Assembly (NCBI GenBank): GCA_041679065.1
Contig: JBBABI010000001.1
Coordinates: 13,785 to 77,784, forward strand
Direction of reading: 5' to 3'
Origin: CAJBLF01 sp041679065
Lineage (GTDB): Bacteria; Patescibacteriota; Gracilibacteria; Absconditabacterales; Absconditicoccaceae
Length of the DNA: 64,000 bases
Below the pieces are notes generated by a model. It was not told the DNA's origin, did no database searches, and worked only from the letters and a program-made list of their open reading frames with translations. A program made the position numbers and the translations under genes. Of the stretch, positions 10,017-19,590 are shown in pieces; within the stretch, counting starts at the first letter, position 1, and each line of letters begins with the position of its first letter.

Positions 10017-10595
10017 ATGAAAAAGGTTGCATCTCAAAAATTCTTTGATCGTCCGGTATTAGAAATTTGTCCTGACTTGCTCGGCAAATATCTGGTGATA
10101 AAAAAATGAGCAAAAGAGATTGCATATATGATTACGGAGGTTGAAGCCTATGACGGAGAGGAAGACCAAGCGTGTCATGCGAGATTTGGCAAGACAAGGA
10201 GAAACGCACCCATGTTCGGTCCGCCAGGATGTTGGTATATCTATCTATGCTATGGAATGTACTGGATGTTAAATATTGTAACAGGACCAGGCAACTATCC
10301 TTCGGCGGCTCTTATCAGAGCAGTACAGAGTGCAGAGTGAGGAGTTACGAGAAAAAAAAGGAAACTCGTCACCAGTAACACGTCACACGTCACTGTATTA
10401 AACTGACCTTGAAAAATAACTAAAACGTTACATATAGACAAGAAGTACAATGCCAAGCCAGCCAGCAGAAAGACGTGATTATGGATTGAAGATAGGGGAG
10501 TAATAGTTAAGAAATATACCACAACGAAAAGAAAAGGCATAGATTATGCAGGAGAATGGGCAGATAAGAAATGGAATTTCAAATTAAAAAAATAA
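10017..10595 (+). CDS. mpg: alkyladenine (3-methyladenine) DNA glycosylase
   Basis: 192 residues. The Aag/MPG core is clear: I-T-E-V-E-A-Y-D-G with the catalytic Glu, C-H-A-R-F-G-K-T-R-R-N, M-F-G-P-P-G-C-W-Y-I-Y-L-C-Y-G and later N-G-P-G-K-I-T-K. It removes alkylated purines in base-excision repair. Between the L-I-R-A strand and N-G-P-G-K (about 10320-10400) lies an insertion whose DNA (cagagtgcagagtg, acgtcacacgtcac) is the same as intergenic repeats elsewhere; it contains an in-frame TGA. Confidence 0.9.
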
Positions 10596-10597
10596 AG

Positions 10598-10698
10598 TCC
10601 CCCCTTTAAGGAAAGGGGGTGCCGCCTAGGCGGGCGGAGGATTTTGTTAAAGAAAATCTCCCACCCTATCGGGTCCCCCCTCTTTAAGTAAAGAGGGT
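10598..10698. repeat. dispersed GC-rich inverted repeat, copy 1
   Basis: Starts ccccccttt-aagg-aaagggggtgcc, contains a gcctaggcgggcgg core and ends ggtcccccctctttaagtaaagaggg. Related copies are at 13046-13168 and 26790-26903. Confidence 0.6.
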
Positions 10699-10728
10699 AC
10701 ATCATTTTTAATCTTCTAAATCCGATAC

Positions 10729-11439
10729 GTGAAAATTGCAGGAATTCAGCAGTCGTCAATGATAGACTATCCAGGAAAATTGGCCTGTGTGGTTTTTACT
10801 CAATGATGCAATTTTCGCTGCCATTTCTGTCATAATCCTGAATGCGTCCTGCCGGAAAAAATGATGCTGTTTCAAAACGATCTGATTCCCGAATCGGTAT
10901 TTCTCAACTTTCTGGAAAGCAGGAAGGGATTATTGGATGGCGTCAGTATTTGCTGAGGAGAACCTACCTTATATCCAGACCTCTACGACTTCGCCAAGAG
11001 GATCAAAGAGATGGGATTTTTAGTTAAGCTGGATACCAATGGCAGAGATTATCTGATGGTAAAAAGGATGATCCAGGATGGGATTCTGGATTATGTGGCG
11101 GTAGATCTCAAACATGCGTTGCACAAATACAGTGAAGCGGTAGGTATCGTACAACCTGATGATTTCTTTTACAGTTACCAAAAATTACTCCAGATTCTTT
11201 TGGAAGGAAATATAGACTATGAATACAGGACTACCATCATCAAGGGTATGCACACGTTGGAAGATCTGGAATTGATGGCTCAGTATATCAGAGGCGCAAA
11301 GCACTATTATTTACAAAATTATGTCGGAGGGAATACTTTGGATCCTAATTTCTGATGACAGCCATTTGATGATGAAGAATTGGAAAAAATGAAAAATATT
11401 GCAAGCAAATATGTCCAGCATTGTGAAATAAGGAAATAG
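10729..11439 (+). CDS. nrdG: anaerobic RNR activase, radical SAM protein
   Basis: 236 residues. The radical-SAM CxxxCxxC motif is in F-T-Q-G-C-N-F-R-C-H-F-C-H-N, followed by S-I-C-G-G-E-P-T-L. It starts at GTG because an in-frame TAA lies at 10717-10719 and because V-K-I-A-G-I-Q...S-M-I-D-Y-P-G matches the family N-terminus. It generates the glycyl radical on NrdD using SAM and a 4Fe-4S cluster. It lies about 3 kb from nrdD, after the repair and sanitation genes, on the same strand. Gly of F-T-Q-G-C, of C-G-G and near the C-terminus are TGA. Confidence 0.9.
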
Positions 11440-11568
11440 TTTATAGTTCAGAGTTTATAGTGTTGATCTTATACATAAACCGATTAGATTCCGGCCGCAG
11501 TCCGCCTAGGCGGACCTTAACGCCGGAATGACAACTTTTCCACATTTCCACTCTTCCATATTTCCACC

Positions 11569-12348
11569 TTATCTAAAGTGTTTCAAACAATCATGATATC
11601 CTTCGAGATATGCTTTGTGCATATTTTTTTTGTTCGTATCCAGGACTTTGAGAGGAAGATTTTTGTAAAAGAGATATTTCACACTCCCCATATTTTCTAT
11701 AGTCTGATGTCTCAGAAGGATTTCGAAAGAGATAGATAATGCATCAAATATGTTTTTTATTTTCTGATGTTCTTGAAATTTGTTAAGTGCTATGCCGATA
11801 ATCTCGTCATTCGGATATTTTTTCTTCGCCATATCAACCGGGAAATTATTTGTTGCGCCTCCATCCATAAGGATATAATCACGATAATGCACAACCGGGA
11901 ATAATCCTGGTATAGACATACTACCAAGGAGAATAGGCGTGAGATCTCCTTTGTCGAACAATAAGAATTTACCTATCTTTGCATCAGTAGTTCAGATAAA
12001 GGTCTTTATTTTGAGATCAGTAATTCTTTGCGGTAGATCACTAGTAAACTTTTTTTCAAAATAATTGAGTTTCAATAAACTCTCTTTGGAAAAGATATTT
12101 ATGGACGTGATTCCAAAGGGATTGATTCCCCGAAACATATCATAGATCTCCTTGGCGGAATAGCCGGCAGCCCGATAAGCGCCTACAATCGCTCAAGCAC
12201 TTACTCCATATATCGCTTGGATTTTGTCTTTGAATCATAGTTCCTCCAGTCATTTCAATACCCCCAATGCATAAAATCCTCTCGTCCCTCATCAGGAGAT
12301 GACCAGCGTATATTTCTTTTCTTTGTTGAACAATGGAAATAATGACAT
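11569..12348 (-). CDS. patatin-like phospholipase
   Basis: 259 residues. Contains G-G-G-T-R-G-F (oxyanion loop), G-V-S-A-G-A (nucleophile Ser of GxSxG, the last Gly of the elbow encoded by TGA) and M-D-G-G-A-T-N-N-F-P (Asp of the Ser-Asp dyad), the three patatin signatures in the right order. No signal peptide, so probably a cytoplasmic acyl hydrolase of the RssA/YchK type. The start at 12348 places the glycine loop about 18 residues in, as is usual. Upstream lies an AT-rich repeat with ttaagtttt units. Confidence 0.87.
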
Positions 12349-12459
12349 ATGTTTTGAAATAAATTAAAGATTGTGTTAAGTGTTAAGTTCTAAGTTTTAA
12401 GTTGTGGTACTTTTTTATTCAAAACTTAACACTCAAAACTTAAAACAAAAGTTAACATA

Positions 12460-13029
12460 TTATTCCACTATCTCTCATCGACTCCCTGGAACTAAGCCAG
12501 CAGCATTTGCCTCCTCGATATCTACATGGAAGTCCAGTGCATAATCATCTTTTGCTCTGATGGCGACATTTTCAAATAGCAGTCCCCTTTGGCCAGGAAT
12601 TTTTATCTTAATCATGGCTCCATTCTTGATACCCAATTCCTTCGCTTCAGTTGTAGTGCAATGCAGGTGTCTCTGAGCCACGATCAGACCGTGGGATACA
12701 TACACCTCTCCGACAGGTCAGAGAACCGTGATGCCTTCAGCATCTTTCATATCTCCTCCAGAAACCCTGACCGGTGCATTCGTACCTAACACAAAATTAT
12801 CTCACATAAGGATTTCCCCCTGAGTTTCTTTCCTGGTCGGTCCGACAACTCTGACGTGTTCTATTTTTCCCACAGGTCCGGAAAGCGTTACCGTTTCATT
12901 GCAGGCATATTGTCCAGGCTGAGTAATATCTCTGAGTTTGGTCAATTGATATCCTTTGCCAAAAAGTTTCTCTACATCAACGTGAGAGAGATGAATGTGT
13001 CTATTGCTTATTCAAATGGGGATTCTCAT
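12460..13029 (-). CDS. pduL: PduL-type phosphate acyltransferase
   Basis: 189 residues. The two His motifs that bind zinc in PduL are present: S-N-R-H-I-H-L-S near the N-terminus and V-A-Q-R-H-L-H-C-T in the C-terminal half, with N-E-T-V-T-L-S-G-P between. It exchanges acetyl (or propionyl) between CoA and phosphate, giving acetyl-phosphate for ATP synthesis in fermenters that lack Pta. No microcompartment targeting helix is evident before the first His motif, so a housekeeping role is likely. Read through a TGA at 12475 to TAA, adding four residues. Confidence 0.88.
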
Positions 13030-13045
13030 TGTAAAATTAAAAAGA

Positions 13046-13168
13046 TAAAAAAGAACTGTTCCCCTTTGTAAAGGGGATACCCGAAGGGAGGGGATTTACA
13101 AATCATCCACCACTATCGTGGTCCCTCCCGGTGGTCCGGGACAGGCTCTCCTTCACAAAGGAGGACAC
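13046..13168. repeat. dispersed GC-rich inverted repeat, copy 2
   Basis: Left end cccctttgtaaaggggatac and right end ctccttcacaaaggagga, with an internal tccctcccggtggtccggga. It closely resembles 26790-26903. Confidence 0.65.
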
Positions 13169-13170
13169 AA

Positions 13171-13746
13171 TTATGATATTTTCTTCATCACCTCATCGAC
13201 TTGCTGATGTAATTCCTCCATCGTCCCATTATTCATAAATATATGATCAGCCAATGCGATGCATTTCCTAATATTCTGCTTATTTGGATCGTCAGATTGC
13301 ATTTCTCTTTCTTCGTTGGAAATAAACACTGGATAGGAAATATGGTCGGTTTCGTTTGCTCTGGACGTGATTCTTTCGTATCTCAACGAGGGATCTGCAT
13401 CCACAGCAAAGAGATAAAATGGTCACTTCGCTTTCAGTGACTGGATCTCACCAACCGTCCTTAAGCTTTCAATGATGGCCCCTCAGTTCTGCGGGGTTCC
13501 ATTTTTTCATAATCCTTTTGCTTGTTCGTACAATTCTTCGGCGATAAATCACGCTCCATATTTTTCACGGAGCTCATTGCCTATGAAGACCATACTATCT
13601 CTATTCACTTCCAATCATCTCTTCTCAATTTTGTGAATTAAATATGCTCTCACAGAAAAATGCTGAAAGCCATACTTCTGGATCAAGTACTCCACGACCG
13701 TCCCTTTTCACGCTCCGATAGTTCACGTAATTCATATGATAAGCAT
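13171..13746 (-). CDS. P-loop kinase related to dephospho-CoA or nucleotide kinases
   Basis: 191 residues. Walker A at the N-terminus (G-T-I-G-A-G-K-G-T), later I-I-E-S-L-R-T-V-G-E and A-V-D-A-D-P-S-L-R-Y-E-R-I, which resembles the AAA_18/dephospho-CoA-kinase-like NMP kinase group. The S-x-x-S/T-D-H segment E-T-D-H and the D-P-N-K-Q-N-I helix are conserved features of these proteins in small-genome bacteria. Probable phosphotransfer to a nucleoside or to a CoA precursor; exact substrate unknown. Confidence 0.7.
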
Positions 13747-13830
13747 AGGTAGCCCATAGAAAATAAAACAGAAACATAATACATACTTAGCACGGAAAAT
13801 CAACTAAGCGAATAACAACTTTTATAGGTA

Positions 13831-13858
13831 TTGACTTTTGATATAGAATAAATATAAG
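13831..13858 (+). promoter_or_regulatory. promoter (TTGACT, N16, TATAAG)
   Basis: TTGACT 13831-13836 and TATAAG 13853-13858, 24 bp before the ATG at 13883. Confidence 0.55.
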
Positions 13859-13882
13859 TAAATAAACTTAAACAAAAAGGCT

Positions 13883-14314
13883 ATGAAAGGGAAAGTGTTT
13901 ATTTTCGTAGGCCGTCTTGCTGTACCAAAGAAGATCGTGTATGAGATAGTTAATGCAGAATACGAACATGCAAAATGTTGGTTTGTATATAAGGAACAGC
14001 ACATCAAATCAAGATTTTCCTTTGCTAAGGCAACAGGGAAAAAAGTGGAAGCAATCCTTATAGGCCCAATTCCTCATAAAACATTTTGCGCTGGTGCTGC
14101 GGCATCCATGATTTCAGAGGTTAGAATAGAAACGGCAGTTGTTCCTGTATATCCATGCAGGACAAAGTCAGGAGTATTAAAACTAACGAAAACTTCAATA
14201 CAGCAGTCTATAGTAAATCATAAATCTGCTATTGAAGAAAAAAGGAAACAAGAGAAAGAGAAAAAACTTGCTCTTGGTAAATTAATCACCATGTTATTAC
14301 AAAGATCTATGTAA
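13883..14314 (+). CDS. hypothetical small basic protein
   Basis: 143 residues without TGA codons. Starts G-K-V-F-I-F-V-G-R-L. It has a central G-A-A-A-S-M-I-S-E-V-R-I-E strand and a Lys/Glu-rich C-terminal helix (K-R-K-Q-E-K-E-K-K). No signal peptide or membrane helix. Its seven or so Gly are all GGN. Function unknown; it has its own promoter and no operon partner. Confidence 0.65.
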   Translation: MKGKVFIFVGRLAVPKKIVYEIVNAEYEHAKCWFVYKEQHIKSRFSFAKATGKKVEAILIGPIPHKTFCAGAAASMISEVRIETAVVPVYPCRTKSGVLKLTKTSIQQSIVNHKSAIEEKRKQEKEKKLALGKLITMLLQRSM

Positions 14315-14388
14315 GAAAAGGCAGTCGGTTTACCTGATTGTCTTTTTCGTTGTTTGAGATTGAAAAGAGAAAGGCAGTCTGTAAAATA

Positions 14389-14480
14389 GCTTAAAGCTAA
14401 AAGCCTAAAGCCTAAAGCTAAAAGCTTAAAGCTAAAAGCCTAAAGCCTAAAGCTAAAAGCCTAAAGCTTAAAGCATAAAG
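14389..14480. repeat. tandem AAGCCTA/AAGCTTA array
   Basis: About ten imperfect 7-8 bp units (aaagcct, aaagctaa, aaagctta). The same unit type occurs at 19090-19170, 19561-19590, 31760-31800 and 45391-45440. Confidence 0.8.
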
Positions 14481-14513
14481 AAATGAGAACATATTTTATC
14501 ATAGAAAAATACT

Positions 14514-15020
14514 ATGCAAACTATTACCCACGCCATCCGTAAACTTCACCTGACGCAGACAAACCAAACCTTGCTATTTGTCAGCATTCTTTTTTGTTTA
14601 CCCCTATTCCTTTCGTGACCGCAATTACTCGTCGGAAGCTTGGTAAACTTTTTCCTCATCTGAGCAACAGGGAAACTGTCTCGATCCAAAGCTTGGCCAC
14701 TAGCATTCCTGCCAAGTATCGCAGCGGTGCTCCATGGGGTAATATTCTGACCATTCACGATTTTCTTGGTCTATATGATGCCAGCAATCTGGATAGGAAA
14801 TTTGATCCTGATGTACGCAGTGAGCCATTTTTCCAGACAGCGACTGGGTATCTTGACCTGATCAGTCGTCAAGGTGTTGTTCTTATTTTTAGTCGCTTTC
14901 CTATTATTTCACAGTGCACTCTTGCCAAAAATATTTCTTACCGCGATGGGCATCATGCAATTCGCCACTGTCCTTATCGGCGGAAGCGCATATTTACTCC
15001 TTAGAAAAAAGATATCATAA
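14514..15020 (+). CDS. membrane protein, possibly ECF-transporter-S or biotin-transporter-like
   Basis: 168 residues in five to six hydrophobic segments (for example L-L-F-V-S-I-L-F-C-L-P and V-L-F-L-F-L-V-A-F-L-L-F). A middle W-P-L-A-F-L-P...G-P-F-T-I-F-L-V-Y-M-M-P loop resembles substrate-binding subunits of small integral transporters. Four TGA Gly. A longer-looking ORF in another frame (14594-15004) is rejected because it is polar and off-frame with the ATG. It is followed closely by the next membrane protein gene. Confidence 0.7.
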
Positions 15021-15041
15021 TTTTATTTTTTTCCTTTGTTT

Positions 15042-15485
15042 ATGCCTAAAAAACCAACATTCCAAAATTCTCAATCTCTCAATCCTCAATCTCTCAATCA
15101 CGGTTTTTTTTACCGATTTCCCAGAATCGTAGCAATTATCCTTATGCTCTTTATCAGTATCTTCGCATTGGATATTTTCTGAAATGGCTATACCTTTCGG
15201 CAGACCGTAGTAGGCTTATTCATGCATCTTATCCCGACATGGATCCTGCTCATCACTCTCATCCTCAGCCGGAAAAAATATCCGCTGGTCGGAGCTATCG
15301 CATTCACCGCATTTGGACTACGATATGCCATCATAAATATCATAGAAATGATACAGAGAATAGGATGATTTACTGGAGGAACACCGCCCTATTATTTGAT
15401 TTTGACACCACTTATCATCGCGCTTCCTGCATTAGCAGTAGGTCTTTCGTTCTTTTATAATCGACGTTATAACAGAAAGAAATAG
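15042..15485 (+). CDS. small membrane protein (DUF7670-like)
   Basis: 147 residues with four hydrophobic helices: R-I-V-A-I-I-L-M-L-F-I-S-I-F-A-L-D-I-F, a T-W-I-L-L-I-T-L helix and two more. The A-L-D-I-F and H-L-I-P-T-W motifs fit a widespread small membrane family of unknown function. The first 20 residues (S-Q-S-L-N-P-Q-S-L-N) are encoded by a ctcaatctctcaatcc repeat of intergenic type, so the original start may be further in. It is followed by a strong terminator. Confidence 0.65.
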
Positions 15486-15509
15486 ATATCATGATTCCAT
15501 ATAAATAAA

Positions 15510-15539
15510 AAAAACCATAGTTCAATTGCTATGGTTTTT
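15510..15539. terminator. bidirectional hairpin terminator
   Basis: Perfect stem aaaaaccatag / ctatggttttt with loop ttcaattg, between convergent genes. Confidence 0.85.
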
Positions 15540-15579
15540 AGATTGGTTTTAGAGTACAGTACTGTAGGTGGATCACCGC

Positions 15580-16419
15580 TTACTGTGCAATAATAGTGTC
15601 TGTAGGCCTCATAACATAGACCACAGCATCTTCAACTACGTCCTTAACTTGTTGCTGCGAAAGATGTAATCTCTTGGGAGAAATTAAATCATCATACACC
15701 TCCATAAAACGATGTCTTTCGATAGAGAACCCAAGATCCTCAAAGAATTTTTTGGCCTCTTCTTCCGTCTCAAAACGATTGCTAAAGATATCTTTGCCAG
15801 TTAATTTTGATATTTTTTTTACATGATCGTTCATGACCTTATTTTCTTTACTGAATATTTTTCTCAAAGAGATATCGGATGTTATCCAAACCCCGCCAAA
15901 TTCTTCTAAGATTTTATGTATATGCTGAGCGACTTTTGCTTTTTCGTCTTTGGTTAAGTAACGAAGCAGACCTTCATTTATTATAATCAGAGGCTTTGAT
16001 GTATCAAAATATTTAACTGCTGTTTCAAAACTTTTAAAATCCAAAACATTCCCAGCCTCAAAATGTAAATTGCTAGGTACTTCAAATCCTTTCTCTTTCG
16101 CAATTTCTTTAATGATCTGTTCTTTTTCTTTTACTACTGTCGGCAAATCAAGCTCTACATAATGAAAATTATTTTCTCTAGACATAGATAAGCCACGCGA
16201 AGAAAAGCCAGAAGCAAGCTCTAATATCTGATCCGAATGAGTTTGATAAATCAGTTTATCTATTAGCTTATGTCTTGCCTCAAACTGTGGAGCTAATTCA
16301 GGTTTCTTGAGATCGGAAGGGATAGCTTCATAGTCATTCCTCTTTCTGATTTTTTCCAGTATTTCAAAAATCTCCGCCGAATAAGGTATATCAGTAAAAG
16401 TCCTACGATAAGCTACCAT
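15580..16419 (-). CDS. LCM-type class I SAM-dependent methyltransferase
   Basis: 279 residues. Contains I-L-E-L-A-S-G-F-S-S-R-G (SAM-binding loop), Y-V-E-L-D-L-P (acidic ribose ligand) and I-I-I-N-E-G-L-L-R-Y-L, the order seen in leucine carboxyl methyltransferase/PPM1-like proteins. Substrate unknown. It has no TGA codon among about ten Gly, too few to conclude. The frame is open upstream and codes for E-K-V-I-P-T-A-W just before the ATG, which matches the family N-terminus, so translation may start at a non-standard codon nearer 16470. Confidence 0.75.
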   Translation of the reverse strand: MVAYRRTFTDIPYSAEIFEILEKIRKRNDYEAIPSDLKKPELAPQFEARHKLIDKLIYQTHSDQILELASGFSSRGLSMSRENNFHYVELDLPTVVKEKEQIIKEIAKEKGFEVPSNLHFEAGNVLDFKSFETAVKYFDTSKPLIIINEGLLRYLTKDEKAKVAQHIHKILEEFGGVWITSDISLRKIFSKENKVMNDHVKKISKLTGKDIFSNRFETEEEAKKFFEDLGFSIERHRFMEVYDDLISPKRLHLSQQQVKDVVEDAVVYVMRPTDTIIAQ

Positions 16420-16491
16420 CCATGCTGTCGGTATAACTTTTTCAAAACTATGTTGATCGTTTTCTATGTTATTATTTTAAAGAAGTAAATT

Positions 16492-16578
16492 CGGAAGGCA
16501 CAAGATTCGAACTTGCGGTCCAGTTGCCCGGACACACCGTTTCCAACGGTGCGCATTAGACCACTCTGCCAACCTTCC
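16492..16578 (-). tRNA. tRNA-Ser(GGA)
   Basis: 87 nt with a long variable arm. Anticodon stem ccgtt with loop containing GGA. The acceptor stem ggaagg pairs with ccttcc, discriminator G. TpsiC arm gttcgaatc present. Confidence 0.93.
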
Positions 16579-16699
16579 TTCTAGAGAAGTAATGGAAATG
16601 TTGAAACATTGAAACCTGCCTACCGGCAGGCAGGCGTGGAAATATGATAATTTTCTCTAGTACCTTTCCACTTTTCCACCTTTCCATTTTTCCATCATT

Positions 16700-18523
16700 T
16701 TATTTTACTGTGACGCTTTTAGCTAAATTCCTTGGTTTATCAATGTCTTTTCCCAGGATGTCAGCTACATGATATGCCAAGAGCTGTCCTGCAACAGCTG
16801 TCAGAAAGGGATAAATCTCATCTATAGTTGAAGGGACTTGGATGTTCCGATCAGCATTATGGATATCCTTGTCAGAGATTGTTATCACTTTCCCATCCCT
16901 TGCTTTGATCTCCTGGATGGAGGAAATGTTTTTTTCAAACATCAGATCGTTGGGTGTAAACAATACGCTTGGAATTGACGCCTCTATCAAGGCAAGTGGT
17001 CCATGTTTCAATTCTCCACTCGGATAACTCTCTGAATGCAGATACGTGATTTCTTTCAATTTCAGACTACTTTCTCTCGCGATAGGAAGCTGATAATGTC
17101 TACCGAGGAAGAAAAAATTTTTATACTGAGTTATTTCTTGGGCTATCTTCCTAATATTTGCAGTGTCTGCTAAGATGTCCTCTATCATCACGGGTACCTT
17201 ACTGAGCTCTCTCATCACCTTATCATATTTTGCTTTACTTAATCATCTCTTTTGTCCGAGATATAAAGCCAAGAGGAGAATGCAGGTAATCTGTGCGGTA
17301 AAGGCTTTCGTGGAAGCTACTCAGATTTCTGCTCCACATCTCGTGAATAATCCATGATCAGTAAGACGTGAAATGGTTGAGCCTACGACATTCACTATTC
17401 AAAACGTATGTCAGCCCTTCTGTTTGATTATTTTCAACACCTCTATACTATCTGCAGTTTCACCGGATTGTGAAATGAAAACATATAAGGTATCATCATT
17501 CACTTTAATATTTTTATATTCATATTCACTGGAAATCTCACAGCTAGAATCCATTCCCGCAAGATTTTCCATTCGATAGGTTCATAGACATCATGCGTTA
17601 TAACTCGTTCCACATCCTACGAAAACTATTTTCTTGAAATGCTCATCCTGCATGCCATGGAATGCTTCTCACTTGAGAAAATTCTGATTGAAGTCCACTC
17701 TTCACTTAAAAATCCTTCTGATGATATTTGGCTGTTCAAAAATTTCTTTCAACATAAAATGCTTGTAGTCGCCTTTGGATGATTCCAAAGATGCTAAATC
17801 CATATCTTCGATCTTTCTTTCCATGGAGATGCCGTTTGATTTGATCTGATAGTCCTGTCACTTGAGATGGACGATATCGCCGTCATCCAGATAGATCAAT
17901 TTGTCCGCATAACCAGCAAGCGCTTGTTTATCTGAAGAAAAGAAAAATTCATCTTTTCACGTATAGGCAAAGAGGAGTGGACTTCATAATTTCACCGCAA
18001 TAATTTCATCTGGCGCATACGTTGAGACGATCAATAATGCATATGCTCATCTGATCATTCATAATACCTTTTCGACGGTCTCCATAAAATTTCCTGTCCA
18101 ATTATCTTCCAGGAGATTAGCGACTATTTCACTATCTGTCTCACCATAAAAGGTATATCACTTTACTAATAAATCTTGTTTCAATTTATGATAATTTTCA
18201 ATGATTCCATTGTGCACGAGATAGAAATGCTTGTTCATATCGTGATGAGGGTGTGTGTTTTCTTCAGTCACGCCGCCGTGAGTAGCCCGACGTGTATGGG
18301 CGATTCAGAACGTATAATGTTCTTTGTCAGATATTTCTTTAGCGACTTTATTTGCTAGATGGGAAACTTTTCCTACCGCTTTGATGAGCTTAATTTCTCC
18401 TTTTTTATTTCCTACCAACAAACCTGCTGAATCATATCCGCGGTATTCCAGTCTTTCAAGTCCGTGGACTAAGATTTTTTGCGCATCGTGATTTTTGCCT
18501 TGATAACCGAAAATTCAGCACAT
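16700..18523 (-). CDS. glmS: glutamine-fructose-6-phosphate aminotransferase
   Basis: 607 residues, standard length. N-terminal M-C-G-I-F-G-Y supplies the Cys nucleophile, with Gly3 encoded by TGA. The glutaminase domain has H-T-R-R-A-T-H-G-G and H-N-G-I-I-E-N-Y. Two SIS domains follow (T-S-R-G...E-V-A type segments, and S-x-G-x-x...). The end L-A-K-S-V-T-V-K is diagnostic. It makes glucosamine-6-phosphate, the first committed step to UDP-GlcNAc, feeding MurB and MraY elsewhere in the window. A glutamine-amidotransferase gene lies 24 bp upstream. Confidence 0.97.
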
Positions 18524-18547
18524 ATCGAATAAGTTAAAGGATGAAAA

Positions 18548-19087
18548 CTAAAATATACTGTCCATTATTTCTTGGAGTATTTTTTTCCCTTGCGTATGAG
18601 TCATATCCACTTCAGGATGAAATTGGAATCATCGTATCGGTTTGGTTGTGTGACGAATAATTTCATAGCCATACCTGGATTTTGCTACTCCTTTCAATGC
18701 AGATCATAAAGCCGTTATGGCGTATTTATGCGATTCAAATACCTTATATTCCTTTTTATCCAATCCATTTCTGACCTCAATTTCTTTCACGAGCTTCTCT
18801 GGCATTTTCGTGAGTTGAGATCCAAAGACATGGGCAATCAGCTGACACCCGAGACAAATTCATAAGATCGGAATTTTTGTATTTTTTATGAGCGCTATTT
18901 CTTTTTGGTAATGAGATGGTATATGCAAAACACTGTAATGTGATCATCAGGATAAAATGATAAGATCATAGTTCTTGGTATCGGGAATTTTATTGTATTT
19001 GCAAAAAGTAATATTCTGACCTGGGAATAACGCAGTGATTTCTTTCGTGTGCAGACTTTCATTATCCACGATAAGGATGTTTTTCAT
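18548..19087 (-). CDS. class I glutamine amidotransferase
   Basis: 179 residues. G-I-C-L-G-C-Q carries the nucleophilic Cys and F-Q-F-H-P-E-V the His-Glu pair of the triad. It is a stand-alone glutaminase domain like the small GuaA subunit or the TrpG/PabA group; no synthetase domain is attached or adjacent. It ends 24 bp before glmS starts on the same strand, so the two are probably co-transcribed. Gly in L-S-G-G-S, G-S-A-L-K-G and R-G-F-Q are TGA. GMP synthesis is one possible role. Confidence 0.82.
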
Positions 19088-19180
19088 GAAATAAGCTTAA
19101 TGCTCAAAGCCTAATGCTTAAAGCCTAAAAATAAGATTAGCTTAATGTTCAAAGCCTAAAGATTAAAGCATAATATCGTT

Positions 19181-19537
19181 TTATATATTTGTTTTTATTG
19201 TTTTAATTAGACCATTTAACATTTTATGTATCTCGATTATTTTTGTAATAGAGTTTTCTAAGTCTTTTGGATCTAAATATTCTTCTATAATATATAATTG
19301 AGTTTTGAGCTCACTACAACTTCATCTAGCAATATACAAAAATCTTGCATATTCTTTATCACTCTCTCTATCATTTCATTCTGCTATATTGCTAGCAATA
19401 CTTACAGCACTTCTTTGCAGCTGATCTCTAATGCCAAAATCGTTTTTTATTTGAGGTGTATTTCTACAAATAGCATAAATGTCTTTTCCTAATTGAACGG
19501 ATTTTTTCCAAACTTCTATATTTTCCAATATTGCCAT
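19181..19537 (-). CDS. four-helix-bundle S23/IVS-type protein
   Basis: 118 residues. The pattern I-E-V-W-K-K-S-V-Q-L, D-Q-L-Q-R-S-A-V-S-I-A-S-N-I-A-E-G, E-Y-A-R-F-L-Y-I-A-R-G-S-C-S-E-L is the S23/avd-like family, often found in 23S rRNA intervening sequences or next to diversity-generating retroelements. No rRNA or reverse transcriptase is adjacent here. It is flanked on both sides by AAGCCTA-type repeats, as if carried on a small cassette. Role unknown. Confidence 0.85.
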
Positions 19538-19590
19538 AACACATTAATCAGAAATTAAAGGGCTTTAAGCTTTGAGCTTATAGCTTTAGG

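Noticed and set aside
14594..15004. 136-residue plus-strand ORF
   Set aside because: It overlaps the membrane protein at 14514-15020 in another frame, is polar and lacks family signals, while the overlapped frame reads as several hydrophobic helices under code 25.
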